From assembly GCF_019649055.1 (NCBI RefSeq), contig NW_026570344.1:248001-312000 (forward strand): 64,000 nt of DNA. Reading direction: 5' to 3'. This DNA is from Paramacrobiotus metropolitanus (Eukaryota > Tardigrada > Eutardigrada > Parachela > Macrobiotidae). Of this stretch, positions 12,396-25,310 are shown in pieces. The first letter of the stretch is position 1, and each line of letters opens with the position of its first letter. The translations under genes and the position numbers were made by a program. Below the pieces are notes generated by a model that was not told the origin of the DNA, searched no databases, and worked only from the letters and a program-made list of their open reading frames with translations.

Positions 12396-14176
12396 CTTAA
12401 CGGTAAGTGATAAGGTGTGGACGGTGTACCTTCTTTAAATAAGTACACTAATTACAAAGTGCAGATTACTCGTTAAAAGACGTCCAAATTGAATTAAAAA
12501 CCGAATTATCCAGGCAGAATTCACTTAAACCAAGGAGCTGGAAATTCTGCAGCTGTTTATGAACTGCACGGGAAAACAATAAAACACAAGTGTTTCGTTG
12601 TCGCTGTGGTGGACACGTTCAACAGTACTATGTTTTCCAATAAAACGAAGACGATTGCTACAGCCTCTTTTTCTAGGTCAAATGTGCAATGTACACCTCA
12701 TATCTATAGATAAAAATCACCTGAATAAAGTAAGTATACTCTACGACCACTATACTCCACTTCAAGAATAGTACTACCGTAAAATATGCGGTACTGTATC
12801 ACAAAATAATTTGGGATCCTTGCTATTGCGCTGCTTCAAAGTTCAAACCGGAATCTGTCTACTTGGTCAATGGCCATTGTATTGGTTTAAAGTTAGTGCA
12901 CGCATTAATACGATGATACGTATTGTACAGTACGTGCAGTAAAGATGCGTGAGAATGTACCAGTCTACCGCACAAGAAATATTATATAGGGGGGAAAACC
13001 ATGTCAGTCGAACTAATTCACGGCACTGCTGCCGTTACCCGGCTGGAGTGTGACGTTACGGCAGTACATGCGGCTAAATCAGGCGCGGTACATAAGCACC
13101 ATGTTTAGCCACAACGTAAAACTCCAGCCGGCTAACGGCAGCAGTACAGGGGAATGGTTCGGCTAGACTGCTTTTTCCCCCTATATAAATATCTGTATGC
13201 ACTTTATAACGGTACCGTACTTGCGCAGCCAAGGTCAATCACCGCAGCTGCGCTATAATATTACTGTACGTTATAAATTATTATTGTAAGTTTTTTCCAG
13301 CCTGGCTACGAAGTAACGTATCTAGGAAAAAAATATATAGGAATGATATGCTGCACCGATGAGTACTGACGCACTCTGCACAATTTACAAACGGCAAAAT
13401 AATTATGTAGAGTTCTCGAATATTGGGCAGTTGGATATATTTATATAACTTTACTGCACGCGTTATCATTAAAGTTACCGACTGCCATAATAAGTTTTGA
13501 CCAGGGGTTTATCAATAAATAATAACTGAGAATGCAGTGGTTGTTGGCGAACGGCGATAATCGGATTGGCCGATTTTGTATGAAGAGCGGGCATGACTCA
13601 TCATTAAATGTGTGTTCCGTACATACCTGGGCGATACAAACCGGTTGTGAGTCGTACGTCCCTCGGACCGCACCTGCGTTTCACGGCGTGACAGTGCTGA
13701 AAAGCAGCATTATTACGCATACAGACGGAGCATTGCCGCCGCAACTGCAAACGAGGCCCCAATAGCAGCCAAAATATGTATTTTCTCTGTTTCGTCCTCT
13801 CATAAGTTGGAAATGCTGCGAGGCTGCAACCAGTTTTCTAATCCTTGTATTTTAAATCACCAAAAACCTGCTCAATCCGGTGAATCGCTTCGTTTGAATT
13901 CAGCTGCTCATTCGTGTAGTCGTATAATATTACTGAGGAATTTTGTTTTTATCAACCCATTGCAGTTTTTAATTTTTTGGGGCAATTTCCACGGACTCTG
14001 GAGTGCTGTTGCGCAATACCGTCGGCAGGCTTATCATGGTTTTAAGGTGTTTTCTTTAAGGGAGTTGTTTCAATAATTGCCGGAAATATTGTTGAGGGTG
14101 GCGGAGGATATTTGCGTCGTGTCAGCAGCAAAGCTCTCGCCACTTCCGGTCATCGCAGCAAAACACACAGCTTAAA
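12396..14176. other. Intergenic region with one MITE
   Basis: This separates the divergent PSAT (-) and Ly6 (+) genes and so holds both promoters. Apart from the inverted-repeat element at 12983-13187 I see no gene. Small frames near 13532-14076 show no splice structure or family signature. Confidence 0.45.
12983..13187. mobile_element. About 205-bp inverted-repeat MITE
   Basis: It begins TATATAGGGGGGAAAA and ends TTTTTCCCCCTATATA. The two arms stay complementary for roughly 65 bases, including the block CTGCTGCCGTTA.CCGGCTGGAGT. Ends rich in TATA make a TA duplication likely but hard to place exactly. It is non-coding. Confidence 0.7.
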
Positions 14177-17100
14177 ATGGTTGCGCCTAATTGGGATTTC
14201 TTGGGTTTTTATTTTTTTATCCTTTTATCGCTTGTTAAAGGTAAATACATTAATATTCCGTATTAATTTTTTTATTAAGTGTTGTGTATTACAGCTCGGA
14301 GTAAAATAAGGCTATTGGTAATGACTAAAATTTTCAGGCAATACAGTAACTTTACTCTCAGGGTTTATTTACTGTTCTTGTCTTTTTGGCTTTTTATAGT
14401 AATATAATATCTATATATTTTCGGATGTACGTATTATGTAGTTTTACCATGACTGTTTCGGAAGGGGCAGACATTCAATTCTAAAGTCATTTTCACAGGC
14501 AAATGCTAATCTTTACAGCTCGATTGTAATGAAATATTTTTTTGTGTTGAATTAATAATATGAACAGTATCAAAATCAATCTTTTTAAATCTTTTTAAAT
14601 CCGGAATTTGAAAGCATGAGGTTCGGTGATAAATTGATGTTGTCATATAACGATGTTACCGCTAACCTAAATTACCTAATTGACACACAGTGCGTCGAAA
14701 AAGATTAATTTTTTGGGATGAGCTGTATCAGCTTGTCAAAATCCTTGCGGTGTTGCTGAAATAATAACCGGCAATGCACGCGCATACTGAAACGTTCAAG
14801 GGAATGGTTTCTTGAAACGAAAATACAAAAAAAACGTTAACGTGTATAGAATGGAAGTTGTGTGGTTAATCTAGCTAGAAGCAAGCCAATCTTTTGTGCA
14901 TATACTGACTCCTTGCTTTGGTATAATTGGTTATTTTTCGCAGATTCACTGGCAATACGGTGTTACGAATGCAACCCGGGTAGTTCTTTCGGCATAGGCG
15001 GCAGTGGGACGTACAGCTCCTCCTCCTCCTCATCCAGTTCCAGCAGCACTTCCGGTCAGCAGAGCGACTGCTATAACGCTGACAGCCGACAGATCCGCGA
15101 CTGCGCATGGGATGTTAATTCCTGCTTCACCGTCGTTTTCCCTGGTCCCACAACCGGTAAGCCTCCAGATGCACTGACGTACCGTAGGTGCGAGTACACA
15201 TGCTTGTATGAATTTCCTGATGGTGAGCTGAATTTTGGAAAAATCGCTTATCTGTGTTTTTGAAATGTAAATATGTACTCGCAGTCTGGAATTTGTTTAG
15301 CGAGAACTAAATGCGCTATATGTGTATGTTTAAGAGTAACAGCGTAAATGCCCACTTAAATCAATTAAAAAATTCTAAAATAGCAAAATTAAGTATAAAA
15401 ATCAGATTTCGTATGATTTTTTAATTTGCTAATAGGAAAATACTCGTATAACGTTGTTTCGTTGGGTGCTTTCGTTTTCACTCTTGCGTCCATGAAGGAT
15501 TTCGGTATTCGAACTAGTCATTGGAAGACGCGTCGTAATTAGTTGATCAACAATCTTCATTTGATTATTTTGTATTACTGTTTATTGGCATAGTGCCTAC
15601 GAGACTAGGTCCTAAAATTTCCATGGGGCTTGCATGGCGATTGACAGGACCGGCCAAGTGATTTTTTGCCCCATTAATCAAACCAGTAATTTTACGTTAC
15701 TGCTGCATTGACGGCTGACCGCAATGTAAATTTGCCGCTGTTATGCAATTTAGCGGATTTGCTTGATCAAGTTTCACATCGTCAGCAGTGTGAATATGTT
15801 TATAGTGTTGTAAATTACGAATTAATCATTAATCTTATTTACCTACCGGTAACGCTAGCCAAAACAGTCAACTTTGTCTTAATTCGTTCACGAACAACAT
15901 TATTGTGTATTGTGGCTATTGTGCACTAATCTGTGAGTGGACGTTGGACATTGGGCATAAATATTGCACATTAGTGTATATCGCTTGTACTTCAAAATTT
16001 TATGAAAACTAACTATAGTGCGTTTTTATCTTTTGTGTAGTATAAATTGCATTATCTACTACAGGTCTTCATTTTTTCGGTTTTAGAATCGACATTATAA
16101 CAAACAGCGAATTTTGAAAGTTGTAGTTTGCCATACAGTATTCTGCTATAACTTATAATAAGTTAATAACAATGACTTCTGAACGATAATAAACTATGGA
16201 AATTATGCAAGTTTTAATTAAAATTTATTCAGGCCTTGGCCTTTTTGTCCTGCGTTGAGATAGCAGAATTAGCTCCTAATAAATCATCTTTACAGAAAAT
16301 CGATATTCGCCGCAACAAGCGTACCTAGAGTAGACTAGGTAGCTTTGGCGCAGAGCAATCGACCTAGCACGAGCAGCAGAAGAGTTATAAGGCCAAGTTT
16401 GTTTTCCTTTTGAGCTGTTATTGCTGGCCGACGGCAGGTGCCGCCTGTTTCCCGGCGTCCCCACCAATCAGCGTAGTGGCCGCTTGATTATAGGAATCGA
16501 TTTCTTCCTGAAACTGGTTTTCGCTGTTTTTCACTGGCGTTACATGCATGTAGGATCAGTGGTCAGCGGAATCCATAAACGCATGAGGCATGACCAACGG
16601 TACAATGCAATATACATAGAAGTATCGTAGCTGTATTTCAGGGCAGTTTTGCTGGCGGCAGTCATTTTAGCCTTTTAGGTGTTTACAAAGAATCCGTTAA
16701 AATTAATAATAATTTTAACGCAAAAATAAAATATATAAACATTTTAGCTGCGTCTCCTAATTTTAATTAGTAACAATTAAGTCAATAAATGTTTTTTTGG
16801 GAATGACATTTTGCGAACGTATTAAAGTTCATGTTTTTTCAGATGAATTTTATTGGTTCTGTGATATATTTTATTGCTGATGAATAGGCACAGCTAGCAC
16901 TGCCAGGAAGGGCACAGGTTTGCTAGTTTTGATTAATTTTTTGATGACTGCAGGTTTCACAGTACAAAATAACTTAATAGTGTCGATGACTATAAATTGT
17001 CTCTGTGTTTACGTACAATACATCGACCACTGTCCCTAGTGGAGAATATTACGGACACGGTCCGTCATCCACTGTAAGTGATCATGTTTTGTGGTCCCAT

Positions 17101-20100
17101 TATTTGGTCTGTAGCCTGTGTTGTACTCTGTACGTTCAGTACAACTTAGAGTAGCATGGTTTCGACTTGCTCATTTGGCTGTGCCGCTCCATTTTTGAAC
17201 AAGTTTATTTATTTGAGTCATATTCGTGTCGGTGGCTGTACAAAAATAATCTACGAACAATGGAATTTATTCCTGCCGTGATCGGTCGTGAAAATTGCCG
17301 GTTTTATCGGAACGTTGGCATATATGTGCAATTTTAAAGTGGAACGAGGCCAAGTGTAATTGTATTTGGTTAAAAGCGCATTCTAAGCGCGATCAGGCGA
17401 ATATTTTGTTAGAGATTTAAATATGCTGTTCAGCATGGCTTAAGTGCCCTTAACGACAATTTTATGCGTGCCGCGGCTTGACCGTGCATGCTTCACTGAT
17501 TTCGTAAAGGATTTTTTGGCGAATATTACTAAATTAATCATAACTGCCTTTTTGCGCACTGAAACAAAAAATAAAAACTTTTAAGCATTTCTGTTTGCGT
17601 TTTTTTACTGTTTGGAACTTTGCAGTCTTCCCGTCGACTATTTGCTCGTGTTCAGATACACATTTTGTGAATGAATTTCCGTTATGGGCAGTAATGCCCA
17701 CTTAAATCAATTAAAAATTCTAAAATAGCAAAATTAACTTAAAAATCAGATTTCATATAATTTTTTAATTTGCTAATAGGAAAATACTCGTATAACGTTG
17801 TTTCGTTAAATATGGGTGCTACTGCTTTCGTTTTCACTCTTGCGTCCATGAAGGATTTCGGTATTCGAATTAGTCATTGGAAGACGCGTCGTAATTAGAT
17901 GATTAACAATCTTTATTTGATTTATTTTGTATTACTGTTTATTGGAATAGTGCCTACGAGGCTATGTCCTAAAATTCCATGGGACTTGCATGGCGATTGA
18001 CAGGACCGGCCAAGTGATTTTTTGCCCCATTAATCAAACCAGTAATTTTACGTTACTGCTGCATTGACGGCTGACCGCAATGTAAATTTGCCGCTGTTAT
18101 GCAATTTAGCGGATTTGCTTGATCAAGTTTCACATCGTCAGCAGTGTGAATATGTTTATAGTGTTGTAGATTACGAATTAATCATTAATCTTATTTACCT
18201 ACCGGTAATGCTAGCCAAAACAGTCAACTTTGTCTTAATTCGTTCACGAACAACATTATTGTGTATTGTGACTGTTGTGCTCTAATCTGTGAGTGGACGT
18301 TGGACATTGGGCATAAATATTGTACATTAGTGTATATCGCTTGTACTTCAAAATTTTATGAAAACTAACTATAGTGCGTTTTTATCTTTTGTGTAGTATA
18401 AACTATAAATTGCATTATCTACTACTTTATCCTATGTATTTTATCCCAATTTTTAGCAGGTCTTCATTTTTTCGGTTTTGGAATCGACATTATAACAAAC
18501 AGCGAATTTTGAAAGTTGTAGTTTGCCATACAGTATTCTGCTATAACTTATAAGTTAATAACAATGACTTCTGAACGATAATAAACTATGGAAATTATGC
18601 AAGTTTTAATTAAAATTTATTCAGGCCTTGGCCTTTTTGTCCTGCGTTGAGATAGCAGAATTAGCTCCCTAATAAATCATCTTTACAGAAAAATCGATAT
18701 TCGCCGCAACAAGCGTACCTAGAGTAGACTAGGTAGCTTTGGCGCAGAGCAATCGACCTAGCACGAGCAGCAGAAGAGTTATAAGGCCAAGTTTGTTTTC
18801 CTTTTGAGCTGTTATTGCTGGCCGACGGCAGGTGCCGCCTGTTTCCCGGCGTCCCCACCAATCAGCGTAGTGGCCGCTTGATTATAGGAATCGATTTCTT
18901 CCTGAAACTGGTTTTCGCTGTTTTTCACTGGCGTTACATGCATGTAGGATCAGTGGTCAGCGGAATCCATAAACGCATGAGGCATGACCAACGGTACAAT
19001 GCAATATACATAGAAGTATCGTAGCTGTATTTCAGGGCAGTTTTGCTGGCGGCAGTCATTTTAGCCTTTTAGGTGTTTACAAAGAATCCGTTAAAATTAA
19101 TAATAATTTTAACGCAAAAATAAAATATATAAACATTTTAGCTGCGTCTCCTAATTTTAATTAGTAACAATTAAGTCAATAAATGTTTTTTTGGGAATGA
19201 CATTTTGCGAACGTATTAAAGTTCATGTTTTTTTCAGATTACAACTTTTATTGGTGCTGATGAATATATGGCAGCAGCACTGCCAGGAAGGGCACATCTA
19301 GTTTTGATTGTATTTTTTGTGTGCAGGTTTGCACAGTACAAAGTAGCTTAATAGTAATGATGACTATAAATTGTCTCTGTGTTTATACGTACAATACATC
19401 GACCACTGTCCCTAGTGGAGAATATTACGGACACGGTCCGTCATCCACTGTAAGTGATCATGTTTTGTGGTCCCATTATTTGGTCTGTAGCCTGTGTTGT
19501 ACTCTGTACGTTCAGTACAACTTAGAGTAGCATGGTTTCGACTTGCTCATTTGGCTGTGCCGCTCCATTTTTGAACAAGTTTATTTATTTGAGTCATATT
19601 CGTGTCGGTGGCTGTACAAAAATAATCTACGAACAATGGAATTTATTCCTGCCGTGATCGGTCGTGAAAATTGCCGGTTTTATCGGAACGTTGGCATATA
19701 TGTGCAATTTTAAAGTGGAACGAGGCCAAGTGTAATTGTATTTGGTTAAAAGCGCATTCTAAGCGCGATCAGGCGAATATTTTGTTAGAGATTTAAATAT
19801 GCTGTTCAGCATGGCTTAAGTGCCCTTAACGACAATTTTTATGCGTGCCGCGGCTTGACCGTGCATGCTTCACTGATTTCGTAAAGGATTTTTTGGCGAA
19901 TATTACTAAATTAATCATAACTGCCTTTTTGCGCACTGAAACAAAAAATAAAAACTTTTAAGCATTTCTGTTTGCGTTTTTTTACTGTTTGGAACTTTGC
20001 AGTCTTCCCGTCGACTATTTGCTCGTGTTCAGATACACATTTTTGTGAATGAATTTCCGTTATGGGCAGTAATTTTTACTGTTGCCTCCAACTTTCTGCT

Positions 20101-21795
20101 TCGCATAGCGCACAGTATTGTCGTGAAAACACTTGATCAATTTGTTTTACACTAATCACGAGTCTGCAGTACAAGACAAAAATATGTTTCGATGGGAAAA
20201 CGTCCGGTTTTCGCTGCGAATGATTGCATGAATCCCTAACTTATGAAAATGTAAATACTGCTTAAGTGTCGTTGTTGGACATTTTTCAGAAGTGTGCAAA
20301 ATGAGCAACAAATCCTGCAAATTTTACGCATGTCAAACAGATGATTGTTATTTGATTAGCGACAAGTACGACAACATGGGCGTTAACGTTATGTGTACTG
20401 GCCACTACTTTTGTTGTGCAGCTCGCTGACTTCCGCTGACTTTGCTTTTAATCTGTCGAGTAACAAAAGAAAAATCCGCTTTAAATTATTCGTGGCATTG
20501 TACAGATACTTTCGATGAAGGCATATGGAAATACAAATAAAACCGAAATCCAGCTGCAGAAAAGCATTTGTTTTTGTGTAGTGTTTTGTGCCGTGGCTGG
20601 AGTTTTCATTATGGAAGTGTACGAGCTGACGGGCCACGGCTCACAGCCACAGCTGGCACGATAAAGGAAGCCACATTATGGGCTACCCATGACACCATAC
20701 CGGCAACCGTAAAGTGTTGCTACTGTTGCATAAAAGAAAACATAACTAATCTTTTCCTGGCTTTTTAAATTTTAACATCCTGGTATTATATTTTATTTTC
20801 GTACATTGATTTCACGATACTTATTGGTACGCGCAGCAGTGCCTTTCAGCCGGACTGACCACTTGAGATTTCGCTGATGCGCCACCGCTACAAAACTCTT
20901 CTTCTTTGCAGGGAGCTCCCCGTCTCCCTCGGCTTCCTCCCTGGGCGCCGCTTCTATGGCCAGCCCCGCCCTGGCGCAGCAGTCTCAAGTGGTCAGTCGC
21001 GGATGTGGTCGAGCGCCCCACGCTAAACCGGGCGAGGTGGGCGAGGACGAGTGCAAGATCGTAATCCTCAACCAGCCCCCCGGCAACCCCACCACCTCCG
21101 CCACCCTCTCCCGCGCCACCGTCTGCCAGTGCAAATCCGACCTATGCAACGATAAACGCCCTGACCAGGTACCGGGTGCCGGTCTCTCGTCAGCCGTCAG
21201 TGCCCAGTACACGTCCATGTCGGGTAGCAACAGTTGGATCTCGCCGTACGGCAGCGGAAGCGCCTTTCCCGGCGGTCCCTACCGGGATTACTCCATGAAC
21301 GGGAGCCCTTACGGGAACTACGCCGGCAGTCCCAATCTCATCCCGGGATACCCGCAGAACAATTACAACGTGGGAGTGGCCGGGCGGTCCAGTCCGGCGT
21401 ATGGGCCGGCACCTAGCAACTTCAATCAGGGCTCCGGATTTTATGCGCCCAGTGGATTCTCCCAGTACCCGCAGTACCCGCATTATCCACAATATCCTGG
21501 GAACAACCAGTATCGTCCGAATGGCTTCGTCACCGGCAGTCCGCAGAACGACGCAGTGGACCGGAAGGTGGTGTTTAATCCGGCGACGGGGCAATACGAA
21601 ACCGTCGCACCGGATCAAAATGGTCAACGGCGACCCTGGACCACAGGCGCAGGGACGGCTGCGGACCAGACCGAGTTTGTGGTCACACAGGAGCGCGAGT
21701 ATAAAGCGCAGTTTAATAATAACTTCAACGGGGTGGCCACGGTGTCGGTGTCGACTGGATTGTTGTTGCTTCTGACCTTTGCTCTACTGTTCTAA
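14177..21795 (+). CDS. GPI-anchored Ly6/uPAR-like protein with long Tyr/Pro/Gly-rich tail
   Basis: Three exons, 14177-14240, 14944-15222 and 20912-21795, join in phase to 408 residues. Exon 1 is a signal peptide (MVAPNWDFLGFYFFILLSLV). Exon 2 starts the three-finger fold with IRCYECNPG, carries an 11-serine run in the first loop, and continues with DCYNAD, RDCAW and CEYTCLYEF. Exon 3 closes the fold with RGCG, DECKI and the diagnostic VCQCKSDLCND. About 170 residues rich in Tyr, Pro, Gly, Asn and Ser follow (YPQYPHYPQYPG). A C-terminal hydrophobic run (STGLLLLLTFALLF) is typical of GPI attachment. Ly6 relatives sit on the outer membrane as receptor or channel modulators or in septate junctions; the target here is unknown. 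The 5.7 kb intron 2 holds a tandem duplication. A second 3' module for this gene type follows at 22318. Confidence 0.8.
15347..17693. repeat. Tandem duplication, unit A (about 2.35 kb)
   Basis: Unit A runs from TAATGCCCACTTAAATC to GTTATGGGCAGTAAT and is repeated at once by unit B in the same orientation. Only small frames are present, such as a 69-codon frame at 16421-16630 that recurs unchanged in unit B. There are no long terminal repeats or transposase. The outer ends carry a weak inverted match (TGCCCA/TGGGCA). Confidence 0.85.
17694..20073. repeat. Tandem duplication, unit B
   Basis: A near-identical direct copy of unit A over its whole length, with scattered substitutions, small indels and extra sequence near 18404-18460. 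Divergence is concentrated around 19230-19370 (matching about 16840-17000 in unit A). Both units lie wholly inside intron 2 of the Ly6 gene. Confidence 0.85.
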
Positions 21796-22317
21796 AATCA
21801 AAGGGACCTGTTGTATGAAACACGGGTTGACTCTGTTAAGCGTCGGTCCGGATATTTTCAGGTTTTACTGTTATGGAAACTCAGTATTTTGATGATCTGT
21901 TGCGTTACCGGCGGCAGTGCTTCGTTTTTGACACAGCCATCCGGGTCATGGTTCGTTTTTCGAATTGATGTTGTCCAGTTTTTCAACATATGTCGCTGCT
22001 TGTTTTTCTTCCTTCTCTAAGGTTGTGATCTTTTTTACGGTTTGATTTTGACGGATTGAGTTGTGTTACGGTTTGTGAGCTTTTCCGCAAGTATGGTGAA
22101 GTACAACGTGTATGTAAATAAACGATGAGCAATCAATGGGCACGACACGTACGCTGGTCACTACGCTTGACAAACAATGCAGCACGATACACAACTAATG
22201 TAAACTGATCTCCTGATTAATGTAGAACATTGCAGCGAACAAAAGAGTACGCTTACGCTGTATTGGTAATTTTCAAGTTTCGAGAAAAACTTCAGTGTTA
22301 TTACCATGTTGCAACAG

Positions 22318-23575
22318 GTACATACGGGAGCGGCGTCGGTACACAACAAAGTCAGTTCACGATCGCCGGCAATCAACCGTACGGGAATCCGTACACGTCC
22401 ACACAAGGATTAGTGGCGCAGCGAGGATGTGGAAAATACCAGGGAGTATACAATGTTGGAGACGAAGAATGTCAGGTAACAATTTCTTTCTTACTTTGCT
22501 TCGCACCGCTGACGAGTGTGCGTCTAGTTTAGTTTAGCGGAGGCAGTTTTTTTTGCTGATATATCGCATCCTTTCTGCTGTTCAGCGCTTTTTTAAAAAA
22601 ATTTCTTAATTAGTGAATCTGTCTTCGTTAATAAAGTTGTGCCTTGGAAGCTATGTAGAACATGCGTTTGTTTATTCATTGTCGCTTTGTGTAGGTGGTG
22701 ACCCTTCCTAATACACAAACGCGCGCTACGGTCTGCAACTGCCGGTCGGACTCTTGCAATTCCAGGCGGCCTGATCAAGTGCAGGTAAGTTTCCTTGTTT
22801 GCTGACTTGCGTAACGGCCCTATATATTTTCTGAATTCATTAGCATTCTTGAATAAGCTTGAAAAATTTCGAAGCGAACACCACACAGTTTGTTAAATCA
22901 AAAAGCATCACTCGTTTTTGTTTCGAGTCCAGTGCCCTATGGTAAAAATACCTGCGTAAAATGCGCATTTACGCGGTATAGACATGCGGTGGAAAAGCTG
23001 TATTCCTGCCTTTTGTGAATGTATGTTAAAATAAGCGTTTTCCCGCAAAAAACGCGTGTGAGAGGAGAGCATTTCAAATCCATTCTTGTACGTAGAATGT
23101 TTAAATCTTTGTTTGTAGCCAAATATTGTTACAGAGCCCCTTGTCGCAAGGTACCGGCTTCTACCCAACCCCATACGGGCCCAACACCCAAAACTACAAT
23201 ACGCAGACCGGTATGTACGGTCCCAACAGCCCGTACAATCCCTCCGGCAGCGGGCCGTACTACGGCTCCAACTACTACCCGTACAATCAGAACCAGTATC
23301 CCAACCAGAACCAGTACAACCAATACAATCCAAACCAGCAGCCGTACTATCCTAATCAGCCCTACAATTATCCCGGTCAGGGCCAGTATCCCGGTTATTC
23401 CCAGCCCGGTTTCTATCCGCCGCAGAATCAGCCCGGCTACAACAATTATCCGTCCAATCAGTACGGCAGTGGTTATTACAATACGCCCGGACGCTACGGC
23501 GGCGCAGCCAGCGCGTTAACGGTATCGTGGATGGCGGTAGCGGGTCTGCTGTTGTTGGCTCAGTTGTTGTTATAG
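22318..23575 (+). CDS. Second Ly6-like C-terminal module with Tyr/Pro/Asn-rich tail; no 5' exon found
   Basis: Exons 22318-22475, 22695-22784 and 23135-23575 read continuously. They encode the second half of a Ly6 fold (RGCGKYQG, DEECQ, VCNCRSDSCNSRRPDQVQ), a Tyr/Pro/Asn/Gln-rich tail (NQYPNQNQYNQYNPNQQ) and a hydrophobic C-terminus (AVAGLLLLAQLLL), again a likely GPI signal. It parallels the 3' exon of the gene just upstream: RATVC.C.SD.CN..RPDQV aligns in both. I find no signal peptide or CYxC exon between 21796 and 22317. The first exon here opens in the same phase (two bases of a Gly codon) as exon 3 of the upstream gene, so exon 2 at 14944-15222 could splice to either. It is either an alternative 3' end of that gene or a truncated duplicate. 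Confidence 0.7.
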
Positions 23576-24174
23576 TGAAGCAGCTGTATAATGTCGAGAG
23601 TATTTGCAAAGGGTTTTTTACAGAATGTCCACTTTATTTGTTGTACAGTAATTTGTTATCGGATATAAATTGTAAAGAGCATGGTTTTTCTTCAACTGAA
23701 ATGTGCCGTACAAGATGATTCCATATATACGTTTATTGGTTATACCGTTATGTTAATCGTGAAACAATATGAAAATTATTACGAAGTTACGGTAACATGA
23801 TGCATTCGCAATCGGTTGCTTCAAATGTCAAAAGTATAACAAACAGGAAGATAGCAAAATAGTGAGAGCACATAATGATACTATCTATATAGTGCATAAA
23901 ATATTAGAAAACGGGGAAACGCAGCATCAGTTTTGGGAACAATGGAAGGAGCAGAAGAGTTTAATGAAGTTTTAATGTTGTAAAAATAGTGTTTTTCTTG
24001 ATTAATGTATATTACGCTTTGCCAAAGGTTAACAAAAGTGTTTAGAAAAACGATTAGAACAACAATTTTTATGGGGTAGTATGTGTACCCTATACCAATG
24101 TTTATGAACACCAGCAGCAAGTATTGTACAAGAAGTACAAATAAATCTTATGTATATGCTTGCCAATCACTGCA
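23576..24174. other. Gap between convergent Ly6 module and receptor gene
   Basis: AT-rich, no convincing exon; it holds the 3' untranslated ends of both neighbours. Confidence 0.4.
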
Positions 24175-25307
24175 TCAATTTGTGAATATGGAACGTATTG
24201 CCTGGATCAGTTCCAGGAATGCCGCTCTCAAATCACTTAACGCTATTACGAAAAATACCGGATCCAGCAAAACTTGTACGCTATAGAAAAACGCAGCAAT
24301 ACTGAAAACAGTTTGATCTTCGGGGTTAGGAATAAACGTGTACATTGTGTACACCACCAAGTTCGGTGTCCAACAAACCACGACGCTGATTGTTAACAAC
24401 GTCAGGGTCAGCATTCTGCCTGCTGATGAGTACACGGGACGTTGCGAGGGCTGGAAAACTGGTTGGTCTTGTTTGATGACCCGCTGTGATATCATGGCAT
24501 TGCTAACATCTTGAATGGTGGGCATTTGGTTGTTTTTGGATGATCCTAGCGGCCCTAATCGTCGAAGTTGCTTTAAGCGAGCCCGGTGTTTGTAAAAGAT
24601 AAACGGAAAGGCTGTTATAATAACCAGCAGTGGTACAACAAACAGCAGAAAGTGCATAGTTATACTCCATGACCTTTGCGCTTCCAGATTGACGTAACAC
24701 CCGTTAATACCGATATCTTGTCGGTAGTACAGGTAATCCGTAATTAAGCCGGGCATTATCACGATATGAACATATATCCATTTAGTAGCACAGATGGCTG
24801 CGAAAACGCTGACCTTTTGATTAGATTTATAGGAGTGAGGAAGCACTAACGCCCACAGTCGATTAAACGTTATTAGCAAATGGGCGTTGCTGATGGCAGC
24901 TTCTGCAAAACAAAGGCTGTTTTTTTAAATAATGTACAGTAACTTATATTCACGAAACGGGTATAACAAAACATGCATGCTACTAAGTAGCATGTTAAAG
25001 TCTTTAGTTGCTTACGTAAAGCATAATTGCTGTACAGATATGCCGAACATGCGGCGGAAGTTTTGAATTTCCAATAATCTGGGTGAAATTCAATTCCAAT
25101 ATCGAAAACATTTTCCCAGATGCAGTAGATAAAATTAGTCAGAGTTAAATTCAACATAAATACGTTAAATGGCTTTCGGTTAAAGTTGTTGAGACGACAG
25201 AAGAGAAATAGAACAAGCACATTGGCTGGCACACTGAGAAAAAACACAATTGTTGTGCTGATGGCTGAGAAACTGGGGTGATCGAATTGCTGGCAGCTGT
25301 TGTCCCA
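24175..25307 (-). CDS. Rhodopsin-like G-protein-coupled receptor (orphan), first of pair
   Basis: Two exons are read, about 25016-25307 and 24175-24902, giving seven membrane segments: TM1 FFLSVPANVLVLFLFC, TM2 FMLNLTLTNFIYCIWENVF, TM3 ending NAHLLITFNRLWAL, TM4 around TKWIYVHIVIMPGLI, TM5 HFLLFVVPLLVIITAF, TM6 ISVVVCWTPNLVVYTMY and TM7 FFYSVQVLLDPVFFVIAL. The TM3 cysteine and an ECL2 cysteine (GCYVN) are present and TM6 has CWTP. The usual DRY is NRL and NPxxY is DPVFF, so this is an unusual class A receptor. The ligand cannot be told. The extreme N-terminus is unresolved: the coding frame meets a stop at 25308-25310, while an ATG in another frame (25357) opens an Asn/Thr-rich stretch, so an upstream exon or a frame break is likely. 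The paralogue at 28935 shares its intron position. Confidence 0.82.
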
Positions 25308-25310
25308 TTA

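Noticed and set aside
15347-20073. Pair of direct repeats as LTRs of a retrotransposon
   Set aside because: The copies abut with no internal region, and show no primer-binding site, polypurine tract, gag or pol.
21190-21627. 145-codon minus-strand frame over the Ly6 tail exon
   Set aside because: It is the antisense shadow of the GC-rich, repetitive Ly6 exon, whose own frame ends in a clear GPI signal.
23019-23519. 166-codon + strand frame rich in Arg/Thr/Pro
   Set aside because: Out-of-frame shadow of the Tyr/Pro/Asn-rich tail; the real frame has the splice acceptor and C-terminal hydrophobic run.
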